From: Artemisia argyi
Lineage: Eukaryota > Streptophyta > Magnoliopsida > Asterales > Asteraceae
NCBI GenBank assembly: GCA_030686995.1
Contig: CM060691.1
Location: 61,226,338 to 61,290,337, forward strand
Direction of reading: 5' to 3'
DNA: 64,000 nucleotides
This document shows, one piece after another, positions 49,505 to 58,795 of this stretch (its first letter is position 1; every line of letters begins with the position of its first letter). The notes beneath the pieces were generated by a model. The model had not been told where the DNA came from. It saw only the letters and a program-made list of their open reading frames with translations, and did no database searches. A program made the position numbers and the translations under genes.

Positions 49505-51640
49505 ATGGTTACCAAACTTACTAAACAAGTTGAGGAATTCCAGGATTCTACGCAGCTGATTGACAAGTTCTTGAAATCTGATTACGAAGGTTTTATCAGA
49601 ACTGCAACACATGATTTTCTCACTGATAATCTGGTCGAGATGATCACTCCTGAAGTTGCAAACCTTCTCAAACCAATCAATGACAACTTGGATCATAGAA
49701 TTAGAAGTGTTACGAAGAAAATGTTGTCTACTACACCCTTCACGCTTCACACCGCAAAATCTTCTACTGTGGCTCCAACCGTCCAAGAATTGTCCCTCAA
49801 TGACATGCTTGTCAAAATCTTCGACAACCTTGCCACCAAAACCACACAGACAGCTGAAGAAAAAGGCCTGTATGATGCTATGGTAGCTTATATGTCAAAA
49901 GAGTCATGCAAAGATGCTGCTGGATCCCGAAAGAGGACAAGAAAAGATGACGATCCTGACCCAAACTCCAAAGGCAAGAAACCTAAGTCTGGAACAGGTC
50001 CCTCATCCTCTCTACAACCACAGAAGGACTCCACTCCTCCTGGAACTCAACAACAACCCTCAGCTACTGGTGAAGGTCAAACCGAAGATGAAGAAATGTT
50101 CATGGAACAAACTGATGACTTCCAAGATCAACTTGACACCGATTACCGTGCTCCACCTACTCATGATTCTCATGCTGGTCCATCATCACCGTCCAAAGCC
50201 AAAGACAAAGATGCTACATCCAAGTCTAAGAAATCCAAGAAGAAAACACGTCATTCATGGCTCGACAATGATGACAATCCTCAGAATGATTGGCTGACAG
50301 AAATGGTCCAAGCTCAACCTCCTCTGGAAGAAGAAGAACCTCTTCCTGGTAACACTCTTCAGTTCACCCAGGCCATTATGAAGGATCTTCACATCAACAA
50401 ACTCACAAAGGCGGAACTTAGGAGAATCAATAAGGATGCACATGAATTCCTCAAGAAAAGATCTGGAAACAAAGTCGAATACGAATATCACATGCAGAAT
50501 ATAGCTAGTGCAATGTCTGCCGACTTTGACTGGTTAAATCCTGAAGTGAATATCGATCTAAGTTCCAAGAATCATGAAAAACCTTACTTCACCGACTGGA
50601 CCAAACCATTACCGTTGAAAGGATTTCCTGACAAACCGAAGATACCTTACAGCTTCTTCTTCAACAAAGATCTTCGTAACATCCAGCTCACTCAAGAGAT
50701 ATCCAAGAAGAAATATGCTTCCTCACTCACAATCTCAGTACCAGCCGCTAGATACGAAATTCCAGCCATTGAAGAAACCACCCGTATTTTCAGCAACTCC
50801 ATCGTTGCTTACGACAGAGATGCTCTACACGGAATTCAACATTGGCCTGATCGTCGTCGTCTCGGTTATACAAGCAGATTAGGAGAGACATCATTGGAAA
50901 ATGTGAAGCAGAAATCAAAGATCATCGCTATCTTGGAGATTCAGCAGTCGAAACGGTTTAACTACTTATTCATGCGTGAAATTGTTGTTAAACGACAAGA
51001 TGAAAAGAAGTACAAGTTCTCCGAAGCAGACTTTCCCAACCTTTATCTCAATGACATAGAAGATATATATCTTGAAAAGGTTCAGAGTAGAATGCGCGGA
51101 TTCGATAGAGACGTTCAGTACAACTTCATGGCATCGCTACTTCTTTACATCCGACGACTGATTGTTCAAGAAAGAGTGGAAGATCTTCAGCTTGGAGTGG
51201 AAAGTTACCAACAAAAGATCAATTTGACAAAGCCACAGTTCTACTTTGATGGTCTCTATGAAACACCACAGTTTACTCTCATCCAAGAACCGTTTGGTTT
51301 CACCTACATCAACAGCAAAAAGCTACAAAGCTTCATGAGGTTCGATGAGGTACATAAATTCTGTGATGTTACACTCAAGTTTGTTCGTGATGGGCTTGTC
51401 AAAAGGTTGAATGATGATCGACGTAAGATAGCTAAGGGGGAACAACCTAGATGGAAATCCAGCTCCAGAAGACAAGTTCGTAACTTTGTCTTAAAGATTA
51501 AAGAACGGTTATTTCGACGGGAACAGATCAGACGACTGGAAAGCTACATCGGTGCCAGACCATCGTTTCCTGTCAGAAACTTCAAACGACCAGAACCTCT
51601 GTTCACTAACTTCAATGCTCCACTTCCAGATGAAGAATAA
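49505..51640 (+). CDS. post-pol ORF, C-terminal part (after the in-frame TAA)
   Basis: This is the same frame as the preceding ORF, with an ATG at 49505. It begins with a coiled coil (MVTKLTKQVEEFQ). It then has a Ser/Pro/Asp-rich and Lys-rich region that may hold a nuclear localisation signal (KSKKSKKKTRH, about 50220-50252). From about 50560 it has a conserved C-terminal domain with YSFFFNKDLRNI, then HWPDRRRLGYTSRL, and the signature VEDLQLGVESYQQKINLTKP at about 51178-51237. A basic, Arg-rich end follows. I recognise the signature from very abundant Asteraceae Copia proteins, but know no function. There is no membrane segment. If the TAA is bypassed or absent in sister copies, both parts form one protein. 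Start of translation here is uncertain. Confidence 0.75.
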   Translation: MVTKLTKQVEEFQDSTQLIDKFLKSDYEGFIRTATHDFLTDNLVEMITPEVANLLKPINDNLDHRIRSVTKKMLSTTPFTLHTAKSSTVAPTVQELSLNDMLVKIFDNLATKTTQTAEEKGLYDAMVAYMSKESCKDAAGSRKRTRKDDDPDPNSKGKKPKSGTGPSSSLQPQKDSTPPGTQQQPSATGEGQTEDEEMFMEQTDDFQDQLDTDYRAPPTHDSHAGPSSPSKAKDKDATSKSKKSKKKTRHSWLDNDDNPQNDWLTEMVQAQPPLEEEEPLPGNTLQFTQAIMKDLHINKLTKAELRRINKDAHEFLKKRSGNKVEYEYHMQNIASAMSADFDWLNPEVNIDLSSKNHEKPYFTDWTKPLPLKGFPDKPKIPYSFFFNKDLRNIQLTQEISKKKYASSLTISVPAARYEIPAIEETTRIFSNSIVAYDRDALHGIQHWPDRRRLGYTSRLGETSLENVKQKSKIIAILEIQQSKRFNYLFMREIVVKRQDEKKYKFSEADFPNLYLNDIEDIYLEKVQSRMRGFDRDVQYNFMASLLLYIRRLIVQERVEDLQLGVESYQQKINLTKPQFYFDGLYETPQFTLIQEPFGFTYINSKKLQSFMRFDEVHKFCDVTLKFVRDGLVKRLNDDRRKIAKGEQPRWKSSSRRQVRNFVLKIKERLFRREQIRRLESYIGARPSFPVRNFKRPEPLFTNFNAPLPDEE

Positions 51641-53922
51641 CTTGGTACATTTGGTCATATTTTTTCATTATCAATTGTTTCATTGATTGAATCATTTTTC
51701 CATTATGGTTTGTGCACACATAACAGTGTACAACCCGTGCTTGTAATTAAAGGACCCTGAGGTACGCTTCAGTGCCTCAATCCTAAACATAAGGAGCGAA
51801 GGCTTCTTACTTTTGAGTAGAATTAATCAAACATTTATGATTTTTCATAATTCTGCTCAAAAGGACAAGTATTTCACCTCAATAAGACCTAATCACTTGT
51901 TGAGGGGGAGCACTTGTCAAAACAAAATACTTTGTTCAACATCAAAAGTTCTTTGTGAATCTCCCCGTAAGACTCAAAAGGCATATTTTAATCTAAAAGT
52001 TTGTCAAAAACACCATTTTATATGCTATTTTTGAGGGGGAGAAAATGAAAAAGTGATTAAAATACACGAAGTCAAAGCTTTAAGTTGTATCATGTGCGAG
52101 CTAGACTCAGTATTGACCCAGGAATTGACGAGATAATACAAGTTAGTAACATCGAAAGGACTTATCCTCGACGGGTAATAACATCAAGTTAGTTACTAGA
52201 GCTAGTTGTCACCTAAAAGCTGACAATGCATCTCTTTAACTAACCACGTAAGCGTGTCTCGAAAAGGATATGTCTTAGTAGAAAAGTACCGTCTCGAGAA
52301 ACTTTCTGTGGACTTGATCAGGCCGGGTAATAATTTCAAGCTAGTCTAACTAGTGATGTAAGCGTGTCTCGAATCGGTCTTGTTCACGGAAAGTGGATCA
52401 ATTCAAAAGTGCTTGCTCCTCCCGCATGTGCAAATTTATTAAATACTTATGAGCACATGTGCAGGGGGAGCCCTTCAAAAGTGTACGCAAAACTCTCAAA
52501 GTGTTAACCAAAATATTTGATTATCACAAACACTTTGAGAGATTTTCAATCAAAGGTTTCTTGGCTACTGTCGGAGTTATAAGGTGATTAAGATAGAAAT
52601 ATCCGTCCTATGATCCGCCAAAGCCGGAGGGATCTACCCAAGGACATCTCCCATAGTTAGAATTAGAAGTCCTTAGGTATGATACGAAAAAAAAAAGGAG
52701 TAAAGAATGTAAAGGAGAAAGAAGGGGTTGAAGAATGAAAAAGAAAAGTAATGAAAAGGGTGAAAAGAAATAGCCCTCCAGATGATTCAACCTTAGGGCA
52801 GACACCGGGTTCAATACGTATGCTACTGGTTGTTGCTAAGGCGACGCCGGTATTGAAGATTAAGTCGTCATGGACCCAGTGACGCAATGCACTAAACCTT
52901 CTTAACCACTCAAGTTCTCTTAAAAGGATTTGTTTCATTCTCACGGGGAACCCACGTTACCTATCGACCCATCTCTTAGAGACGGTTGATATTGAATCAG
53001 GACATCCCCAGTCTCCGCATAGGAAACCTAGGTGTGCACTTATAGAGTCTAGAGCCATGAGATACATCAAAGATCTCTTAGGAACACTTAGTATTTCTAC
53101 AACTGGTGTTCTACATCAATGGGCATCAGTTGTAAACTATCGAGTCCTTCGCAGATCTTAGCAATCTGCCTAGAACGTTTATGAGAGGATTACATAAGTA
53201 TTTCTCAATGATTGAACGAAAATCCTGCCAGGGTCAACATCAAACAGCCCTGACAGCAGGTCACTTCGGTAATCCCACAAGGGTTACGCTTAGTGTTTGC
53301 GGTGGTTCCATTACGGTCTACAGTCGTGGAGTGATCCCCAACGACTCACCCAGTCATTGAGCTACCTAGTAGGTCTCGTAAGCTCCTTCGGGAGTATCTG
53401 ATATGGGAACGGCCTGGATAAGGATTAGAAGGAGTCTTCACAATATGCTGTTGATGAGCTCTAATTCCTTATCCGTAAGTACCGGTGATTTATTGCTAAC
53501 TGTCTACTCGCAGGTACCTCACTTCCATGATGACGGATTCCACATGCTCATACATGCATCTTGCTATCATCAAAAGCTCCCTCAAAGATCAAAGCAACAC
53601 AAAGTTCAAAGTAAGATTCTACGCCAAAAAGAAGAATCTACAAAGTTTAAAGACCAAAGATCTTATGTGAAAGAAAGGGACTACGTGCATGTATAAGTCA
53701 GAACTCAAAGATGTATGAGCATGTTGGAATGGCGGACAACCACCACAGACGCAGGAGTGACGAATTGCAGATTACTTCATAACATTATCACTACAACATC
53801 ATCAAAGAACAAAGACAAAGAGCAGAGTATATCCAACATTATTCTTATCATTTCTGAAGACGTCTAAAGCTATGAAAGTCAAAGATTAAGACAAAGACGT
53901 CAAGCAACCTTGATGACCGACC
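51641..53922 (+). other. long 3' untranslated region of the Copia element with repeated polypurine tracts
   Basis: No supported gene lies in this 2.3 kb. G-rich tracts resembling the real polypurine tract occur at about 51900-51909 (TTGAGGGGGAGC), 52032-52043 (TTGAGGGGGAGA) and 52462-52470 (CAGGGGGAGC). A segment with GGGTAATAA...CAAG and GTAAGCGTGTCTCGAA is partly duplicated (about 52175-52262 and 52324-52375). A 97-codon frame at 53403-53696 has no recognisable features. Confidence 0.6.
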
Positions 53923-53935
53923 CTTAGGGGGAGAT
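53923..53935 (+). other. polypurine tract of the 17.5-kb Copia element
   Basis: TTAGGGGGAGAT ends immediately before the 3' LTR and primes plus-strand synthesis. Related tracts occur further upstream. Confidence 0.85.
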
Positions 53936-54281
53936 TGTTGGAACCATAGTTTTACTATTTTATCAAGTCTCGGTCATTTGTAATAATGCTAGGTTGCTTA
54001 GTTATTATTTATATTTTGTATTAAGTTTACTAGGCCTTAAAATGTGATCCATGGGCCTCAAAGCCCATACGAATTGTAAGGAGGGAAGGAGTAGGATGTT
54101 GCCCTAGCTTCTTTCCTATAAATACTAGTCTTAGGCCTCTTGTAAACTTGGTTTGGTTATTTGAAAACATTAAGGAAACTCTTGCATTTCATTTTCTCAA
54201 ATTTCTCATAATCATCCCAATCTCATTCTCATCTCATTTCTTTATCAATCATACTTGTGTTTACAAAATGGTGACCTAACA
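53936..54281 (+). repeat. 3' LTR of the 17.5-kb Copia element
   Basis: It is the same length as 36735-37080 and shows one difference that I can see. It is followed by TTTTA at 54282-54286, after which the interrupted older LTR resumes with CAAGGGTACAAC, matching its own text before the insertion. Confidence 0.95.
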
Positions 54282-54286
54282 TTTTA

Positions 54287-55049
54287 CAAGGGTACAACTA
54301 CTCCTGATACACTTTGTATTTTGAGGACTAAAATACTAATCGATCACTACTGAAAATACACAATCAAATGAAGTGTAAACTACACAAGTCTACACAATGC
54401 TAAGCTAACAAGTCTTGCAACGTTGTGTTGAATACTTGTTACTTTTAATGAGCTCGTGAATCTCTTTGCTACAAAAAGAAACTTCACATATGAAATATTA
54501 AAGGGTTAGATGAAAGAATGAATGTGTGTGTGTAAAATATGATGTAGAGTGATTAGCCAAAAATCAACTTGTGGCTTGGTATTTATAGCAAAGCCTTCTG
54601 CAGGCCTGGCGGATACGGCGGAACCCTCAGATGGGTTCCGCCCGTGTACCCCCAGGGTTCCGCCGGGCTTGCAGTTGGTTTTGCAATAAATCTTGCAAAC
54701 CAAACAAAGACACATCTCATTACACCTTGCAAACCAAACAATGTCACATCTCATAATATCAAGTCAAACACTAAACTTGCAAGCAACCACTTAGTAAGTC
54801 AAACACATTTCTTTCCATAAATGTATATTGACAAAACTTGCCATAAATGTGATGTGACAATTCTATTTTAAGAAGTAAAAAGTGTTGTGTTTTATGAAAT
54901 GTAAAATGTAGTAAAAGTGTAGTTTATGCAAGTCTTTAAAACTAAGATTATGTTTTACTTAGAAGCTAAAGTTTACATTTTGTCGTTAACAAAACATAGC
55001 AAAGATCGTAAAATATAAATAACGTTTTTAGGCGATATTTGTATTAACA
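54287..55049 (-). repeat. 3' LTR of the deleted Sirevirus-like element, main part
   Basis: On the minus strand this LTR begins TGTTAATACAAATATCGCC at 55049 and continues at 36734-36374 beyond the nested Copia element. Its total length is 1,124 bp. A TATA box (CTATAAATACC on the minus strand) lies at about 54587-54577. Just before it are GC-rich inverted repeats, GGCGGAACCC and GGGTTCCGCC, at about 54618-54664. The piece from 54637 to 55049 matches the remnant 5' LTR at 56442-56854. Confidence 0.85.
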
Positions 55050-55280
55050 ATCTCCCCCTTTTTATTGATGACAAAACGTAAACTTTGTTTTTAAGTAACT
55101 CACAAAATCTTGGTGTTTAAGACTTAAAAAAAATTATATTAAACTTGTTTTACTTAAGTGATAAAAATCATATTAAGTTTTGAAGGTTTAATATATTTCT
55201 CCCCCTTTTTGTCGAAACAAAAAGTAGAGTAGCGAAGCGGAATAATGCACTTGCTCCCCCTTGCTTGTTACTCCCCCTAA
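55050..55280 (-). other. multiple polypurine tracts before the 3' LTR (minus strand)
   Basis: On the minus strand, AAAAAGGGGGAGAT directly precedes the LTR (55063-55050). Further GGGGGAG tracts lie at about 55210-55199, 55260-55253 and 55277-55271. The actual primer should be the LTR-adjacent one. The extra copies mirror the arrangement in the 17.5-kb element. Confidence 0.7.
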
Positions 55281-55761
55281 AAGGAGTGCCAAGATGGGAA
55301 ACATGGATTTTGATCCTACAAAAAAATGGTTAGTTGGTTATATATATATAGTCAAGCTTGTAGTTACCACACACATTGCAACCACAATGACAATACAAAA
55401 ATGATCAACCAACAATGCACGAAAGCAAGTAGAAAGAAATATCATTCCAAGTAAAATTTTGACTTTGAAAAGTCAAAAGACAAGAAATGTTAAGTATTCT
55501 TCTACTTCTAATAAAAAACTAAAAAAATAACCAAGAAAGAAAAATAAAATCCTATTTTCCTAAATGGGGCAAACGGCCTCCAAAGGTTTTCTAGGATTTG
55601 TTTGGGTGGGAAAGAGCATCCAAACGTTCTATGACGTGTTGGAATGCAAACCGGGTTTCATCTTGGAATTGGTGAAGCAATGTTTTGATGCTTGCACCCA
55701 TTTGGTTACAATTTGAGCAAACATGGGGATGAGTGGGTGGAAATGGGTTGGTTAGGGTTTC

Positions 55762-56508
55762 TTAGTTTGAGGGTTGGTTGGTTTTTAGTTCTTGGGTGGA
55801 GGATGGATTTGGTATTGAGTCAAGCAAGGTGGTTTGAAATTCCATTGCTTGATGAAGGTGGTTCTCAACCATGCTTTGGATTTCCTCATATGAGGGGAAG
55901 AAAGACTCAAAGGCTTGGGCTTGAGAATGTGGTGGAGTTGGGTGATCATGGTTTTCAAAGTTTGGTTCTCCATAAAGAGGACCATGGATTTCATGGTAGA
56001 TAGGGTGAAACAACAATGGTTTTGGTTGATGGTACATTTGTTGTGGTGGTTGGGTGTGGTTAAAATGCTCATTTTGGTCTAGAATTGACCTTGGTGATTC
56101 ATTTGCAAAAGGTGGTGGTTGTGTAGGTCTTGGTGGAAGATCATTTAGATCTTGGACAAAAGGGTGTGGTGATGTGGGAGGAGACCGAAATAACTCCATA
56201 GGTTCAATTTTGGGTAATGGTGATGGTGATTGAGTTTTGGATGGTTGGGTTGGAGCACTTGGTGGAGTTGGGTCAATGGGTGATTTAGTAGGTGGTGGAG
56301 TGAGCTCATTGGGTTCATTGGGTGATGGTGATGGAGATGCAAGGTTCAAAAAGTGTTTATTTTTTATAGGTGAGGTGAATTCATCCGAAGATGAAGAGCT
56401 TAGGTTGATGGGTTGATTAGACCATAGTGGTTTTACACTTATCCGCCCGTGTACCCCCAGGGTTCCGCCGGGCTTGCAGTTGGTTTTGCAATAAATCTTG
56501 CAAACCAA
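55762..56508 (-). pseudogene. Pro-rich post-pol ORF fused to LTR by internal deletion
   Basis: The first 22 or so codons (56508-56442) are LTR sequence; the rest is the interior of the deleted Sirevirus-like element. The interior part is rich in Pro, Ser, Thr and Asn (repeats of the NEPNELTPPPTKSPIDPTPP kind), then an amphipathic part with EIQSMVENHLHQAMEFQTTL. It stops at 55762. Another frame downstream (about 55710-55610, MGASIKTLLHQFQDETRFAF) looks protein-like, so a frameshift near the stop is likely. It lies where post-pol or env-like ORFs of Sireviruses lie, but no membrane helix is seen and I cannot name the protein. The LTR-encoded start is an artefact of the deletion. Confidence 0.5.
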
Positions 56509-56854
56509 ACAAAGTCACATCTCATTACACCTTGCAAACCAAATGATGTCACATCTCATAATATCAAGTCAAACACTAAATTTGCAAGCAACCACTTAGT
56601 AAGTCAAACACATTTCTTTCCATAAATGTATATTGACAAAACTTGCCATAAATGTGAAGTGACAATTCTATTTTAAGAAATAAAAAGTGTTGTGTTTTAT
56701 GAAATGTAAAATGTAGTAAAAGTCTAGTTTATGCAAGTCTTTAAAACTAAAATTATGTTTTACTTAGAAACTAAAGTTTACATTTTGTCATTAACAAAAC
56801 ATAGCAAAGATCGTAAAATATAAATAACGTTTTTAGGCGATATTTGTATTAACA
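56442..56854 (-). repeat. 5' LTR remnant of the deleted Sirevirus-like element
   Basis: It matches 54637-55049 with a few differences. Homology ends at TCCGCCCG, inside the GGGTTCCGCC inverted-repeat cluster. The TATA box, transcription start and primer site are therefore gone. The right end is flanked by AAATC at 56855-56859. Confidence 0.85.
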
Positions 56855-57070
56855 AAATCTATTAGTGAAATATAATTGTTCCTCTATTGTCAGTGATCTA
56901 CATGGGATTTCGTCCGCCATAGTCACAATTGAAAATGGTTTTACAAACAAAGGGCACAAAGAAAAAGATAGACTACAAGAAAGCTAATAAAAAGAAAATA
57001 AAAATCTCACTTGATAGGAATCTAATGAGTAGACCTAATCAAAATAAATTTCAACCTAAACAATAACTAT

Positions 57071-57089
57071 TCCCCGGGCTGCGGCGCCA
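57071..57089 (-). other. tRNA-Asp-type primer-binding site next to LTR2
   Basis: On the minus strand, TGGCGCCGCAGCCCGGGGA lies six bases after LTR2. From memory, the plant tRNA-Asp site used by Athila elements is TGGCGCCGTTGCCGGGGA, so this is a near match. It shows that LTR2 is a functional-type 5' LTR. Confidence 0.8.
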
Positions 57090-57182
57090 AAAACTTGGTG
57101 CGTAGAATTGCGCCCTCGCAAAAGGTTTTACCTCTCAAGGGATCTTGAGAAGCTTGCAATCCCCACCAGGTAGTGTACCTGA

Positions 57183-57197
57183 TCGTTGTAGTATAGT
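57183..57197 (-). promoter_or_regulatory. block complementary to the 5' part of tRNA-Asp, in U5
   Basis: The plus strand reads TCGTTGTAGTATAGT, which equals nucleotides 2-16 of plant tRNA-Asp as I remember it. The element RNA (minus strand) would therefore be complementary to the 5' acceptor strand and D arm of its primer. Copies lie at 35720-35734 and 61587-61599, each 87 bases from the LTR end. Confidence 0.55.
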
Positions 57198-58164
57198 ATA
57201 GTGACAAGTACCGGGGGATTAATCGTTCAACTCAAAGAATAGTGTTCGTTAGGATTGAAATTAATCTAACTAGGTCTAGAGGTGAGGGATGATTCTTTTT
57301 GCATTTTTATATTTTATGGAAAGCAAGTAAAAATCTAGTATTTTGGAAGAAGGGGAGAATTAGTTGTTAATCAACTAACCCAAAAGCTACTAATTAAACT
57401 AATGTACAAGAAAAGTAAATTATGGTTCTACAAGGGAAGTGAAGCATGTCTACCTATGATGTATTACTCCTTGCTAGCTATCCAATTCTACCTATTGAAT
57501 TGTCACACCTTGTTTTAATTGACGGGTTGTATTCCTTAATACCATTCGTAGGGCTGTGTACGATCTTCTCTAACTCTATAAGCTTCTACCTCTTCCTATG
57601 TCGAGCCGACTACTAGCTCCTAACATGGCCTCCTTAGTAGTTACTTACGCATTAAATACAACCAATTTATCGTAGTACACATCCGATCATGTTTCTTAAG
57701 ACGTTCAAGCAAGTTACCGATTGGAAGTCTGCCAGTTTTCTTAAGCCTAACATCGATTATCAATCAATCAAACAAGAGACAATAGGAAACAAGAATTATA
57801 AGCTAAATCAACTAGACCTATTGAAGTTGTCACACCCTAATTGATGAAGATAGACACAAACATCAACAAGGAATCAATAAGATCTAATCAATTATATACA
57901 AGTTTCACACAATCATAAGTAGACACAAGGTGAATTAGCCAAGCATAATTAATGAAGAGCAATCAACAATAATCATAATTGAAGACATAATGTAAGATTG
58001 AATCAATAAAAAAACCATTACAAGATGTTTATGGAATGATTCAGACCCTCTAAGTTGCTGGAAAAACACCTACCGAAACCATAGAATCGGCCTTAGGGTT
58101 TAGGGCTTACAAAAAGTGAAGTTATGATGTTATATTTATAGGCAATGTTTCTGTCAGCAAGGCT

Positions 58165-58615
58165 TGACGGTGTCAGCCCTAACACATGACGACGTCACCC
58201 TGCCGTTTTCACCAAATCGAAGATTTTTTCGTCCTCTTCGTGTGGGCTTTTGAATCACCTAAATCCGAGTTTGTATGCAAAAGTTATGGCCAAAACAGTA
58301 ACAGCTACTTCGCGCGCAAATTGTGAGTGCCTTGGTCATCTTGTAACGGTTTCACTAAGGTTTCTTCTTGTGCAAGCCTTCTTCCGTCACTCTATATCAT
58401 CTGACATCGTCAGGTTAAATCCTGACGCCGTCACTCTCAAAGTCCTCTGGGCCGTCTTTCTTTAAGTTAATACCTGACGGCCATGGCATTTTATAACGTG
58501 ACGACGTCACGTGTAATCTTCCCATTTTCTTTCTGGCGCGTCAAGTGTAAAGCAAATATCCATCTCTTGATCAACCTGTGATGGCGTCACCTTGTGAACT
58601 TGACACCGTCAGGTA
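58165..58615 (-). promoter_or_regulatory. cluster of TGACGNCGTCA-type dyads in the LTR2 U3 region
   Basis: Imperfect palindromes such as TGACGACGTCA, TGACGCCGTCA and TGATGGCGTCA recur every 20-60 bases between the LTR start and the TATA box. TGACGTCA-like cores are classic plant bZIP targets. The same cluster occurs in LTR1 at 62478-62740. Confidence 0.6.
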
Positions 58616-58795
58616 CTATTTCCAGCTTGGATTCTTGACTTTCTCGTTTTCTTCATTCTTGAGCATAAAAACGTCCAAAAAGCTCCAAAATGCTTCCTTT
58701 TCCAGATTTCCTCTCCAAACTACCTAAAATGACAAAAGGAACGATTTAAGGCAATATTTGATCAAATAATCATGATTTAGGGCTTAAATGACCCC

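Larger units (their letters stand above)
36735..54281 (+). mobile_element. 17.5-kb Copia (Sirevirus-like) retrotransposon with long post-pol ORF
   Basis: The element has 346-bp LTRs, a Met-type primer site, gag, pol in Copia order (protease, integrase, RT, RNase H), a 1,374-codon post-pol ORF, and a long 3' untranslated region with repeated polypurine tracts. It is flanked by TTTTA at 36730-36734 and 54282-54286. I see one difference between the LTRs (C/A near 37019 and 54219), so it is the youngest insertion here. Even so, it carries TAG codons in gag and RNase H, a TAA in the post-pol ORF, and a gag-pol frame change. It sits head-in inside the 3' LTR of the older Sirevirus-like element. Confidence 0.95.
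36374..56854 (-). mobile_element. internally deleted Sirevirus-like Copia element
   Basis: The ends are TGTGGAAAAC (plus, left) and ATTAACA (right), flanked by AAATC at 36369-36373 and 56855-56859. On the minus strand it begins with 413 bp of 5' LTR (56854-56442), jumps directly into a post-pol region (56441-55050), and ends with a full 3' LTR (55049-54287 plus 36734-36374, 1,124 bp). Primer site, gag and pol are deleted. Several G-rich polypurine tracts precede the 3' LTR, a feature I recall from Sireviruses. The 3' LTR was later split by the young Copia element at 36735-54281. Confidence 0.8.
35910..56920 (-). pseudogene. interior B reading frame of the Athila-like composite, split by nested insertions
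   Basis: A minus-strand ATG at 56918-56920 follows the LTR2 primer site and leader. The frame is open to 56855, where the 20.5-kb Sirevirus-like insertion begins. With one AAATC copy removed it continues in frame from 36373 to about 35910, where it stops after running about 18 codons into LTR3. The product is about 177 residues, acidic and amphipathic. It contains two copies of an LPSCMS-like motif near its end (VELPSCMSG and VEPPSCMSW). I do not recognise it. It sits where gag starts but does not resemble the gag of interior A. The true C-terminus has been lost by deletion. Confidence 0.55.

Noticed and set aside
47516..51640. Post-pol ORF as a classical retroviral envelope
   Set aside because: No signal peptide, furin-like site or membrane helix is visible. 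Only the position is env-like.
52608..52944. Overlapping minus-strand frames in the Copia 3' region
   Set aside because: They read through a purine-rich stretch as Phe/Leu/Ser, overlap each other and show no domain.
57183..57230. A complete tRNA-Asp gene in the LTR
   Set aside because: Only the first 16 or so nucleotides match. The anticodon arm and T arm do not follow, so it cannot fold as a tRNA.
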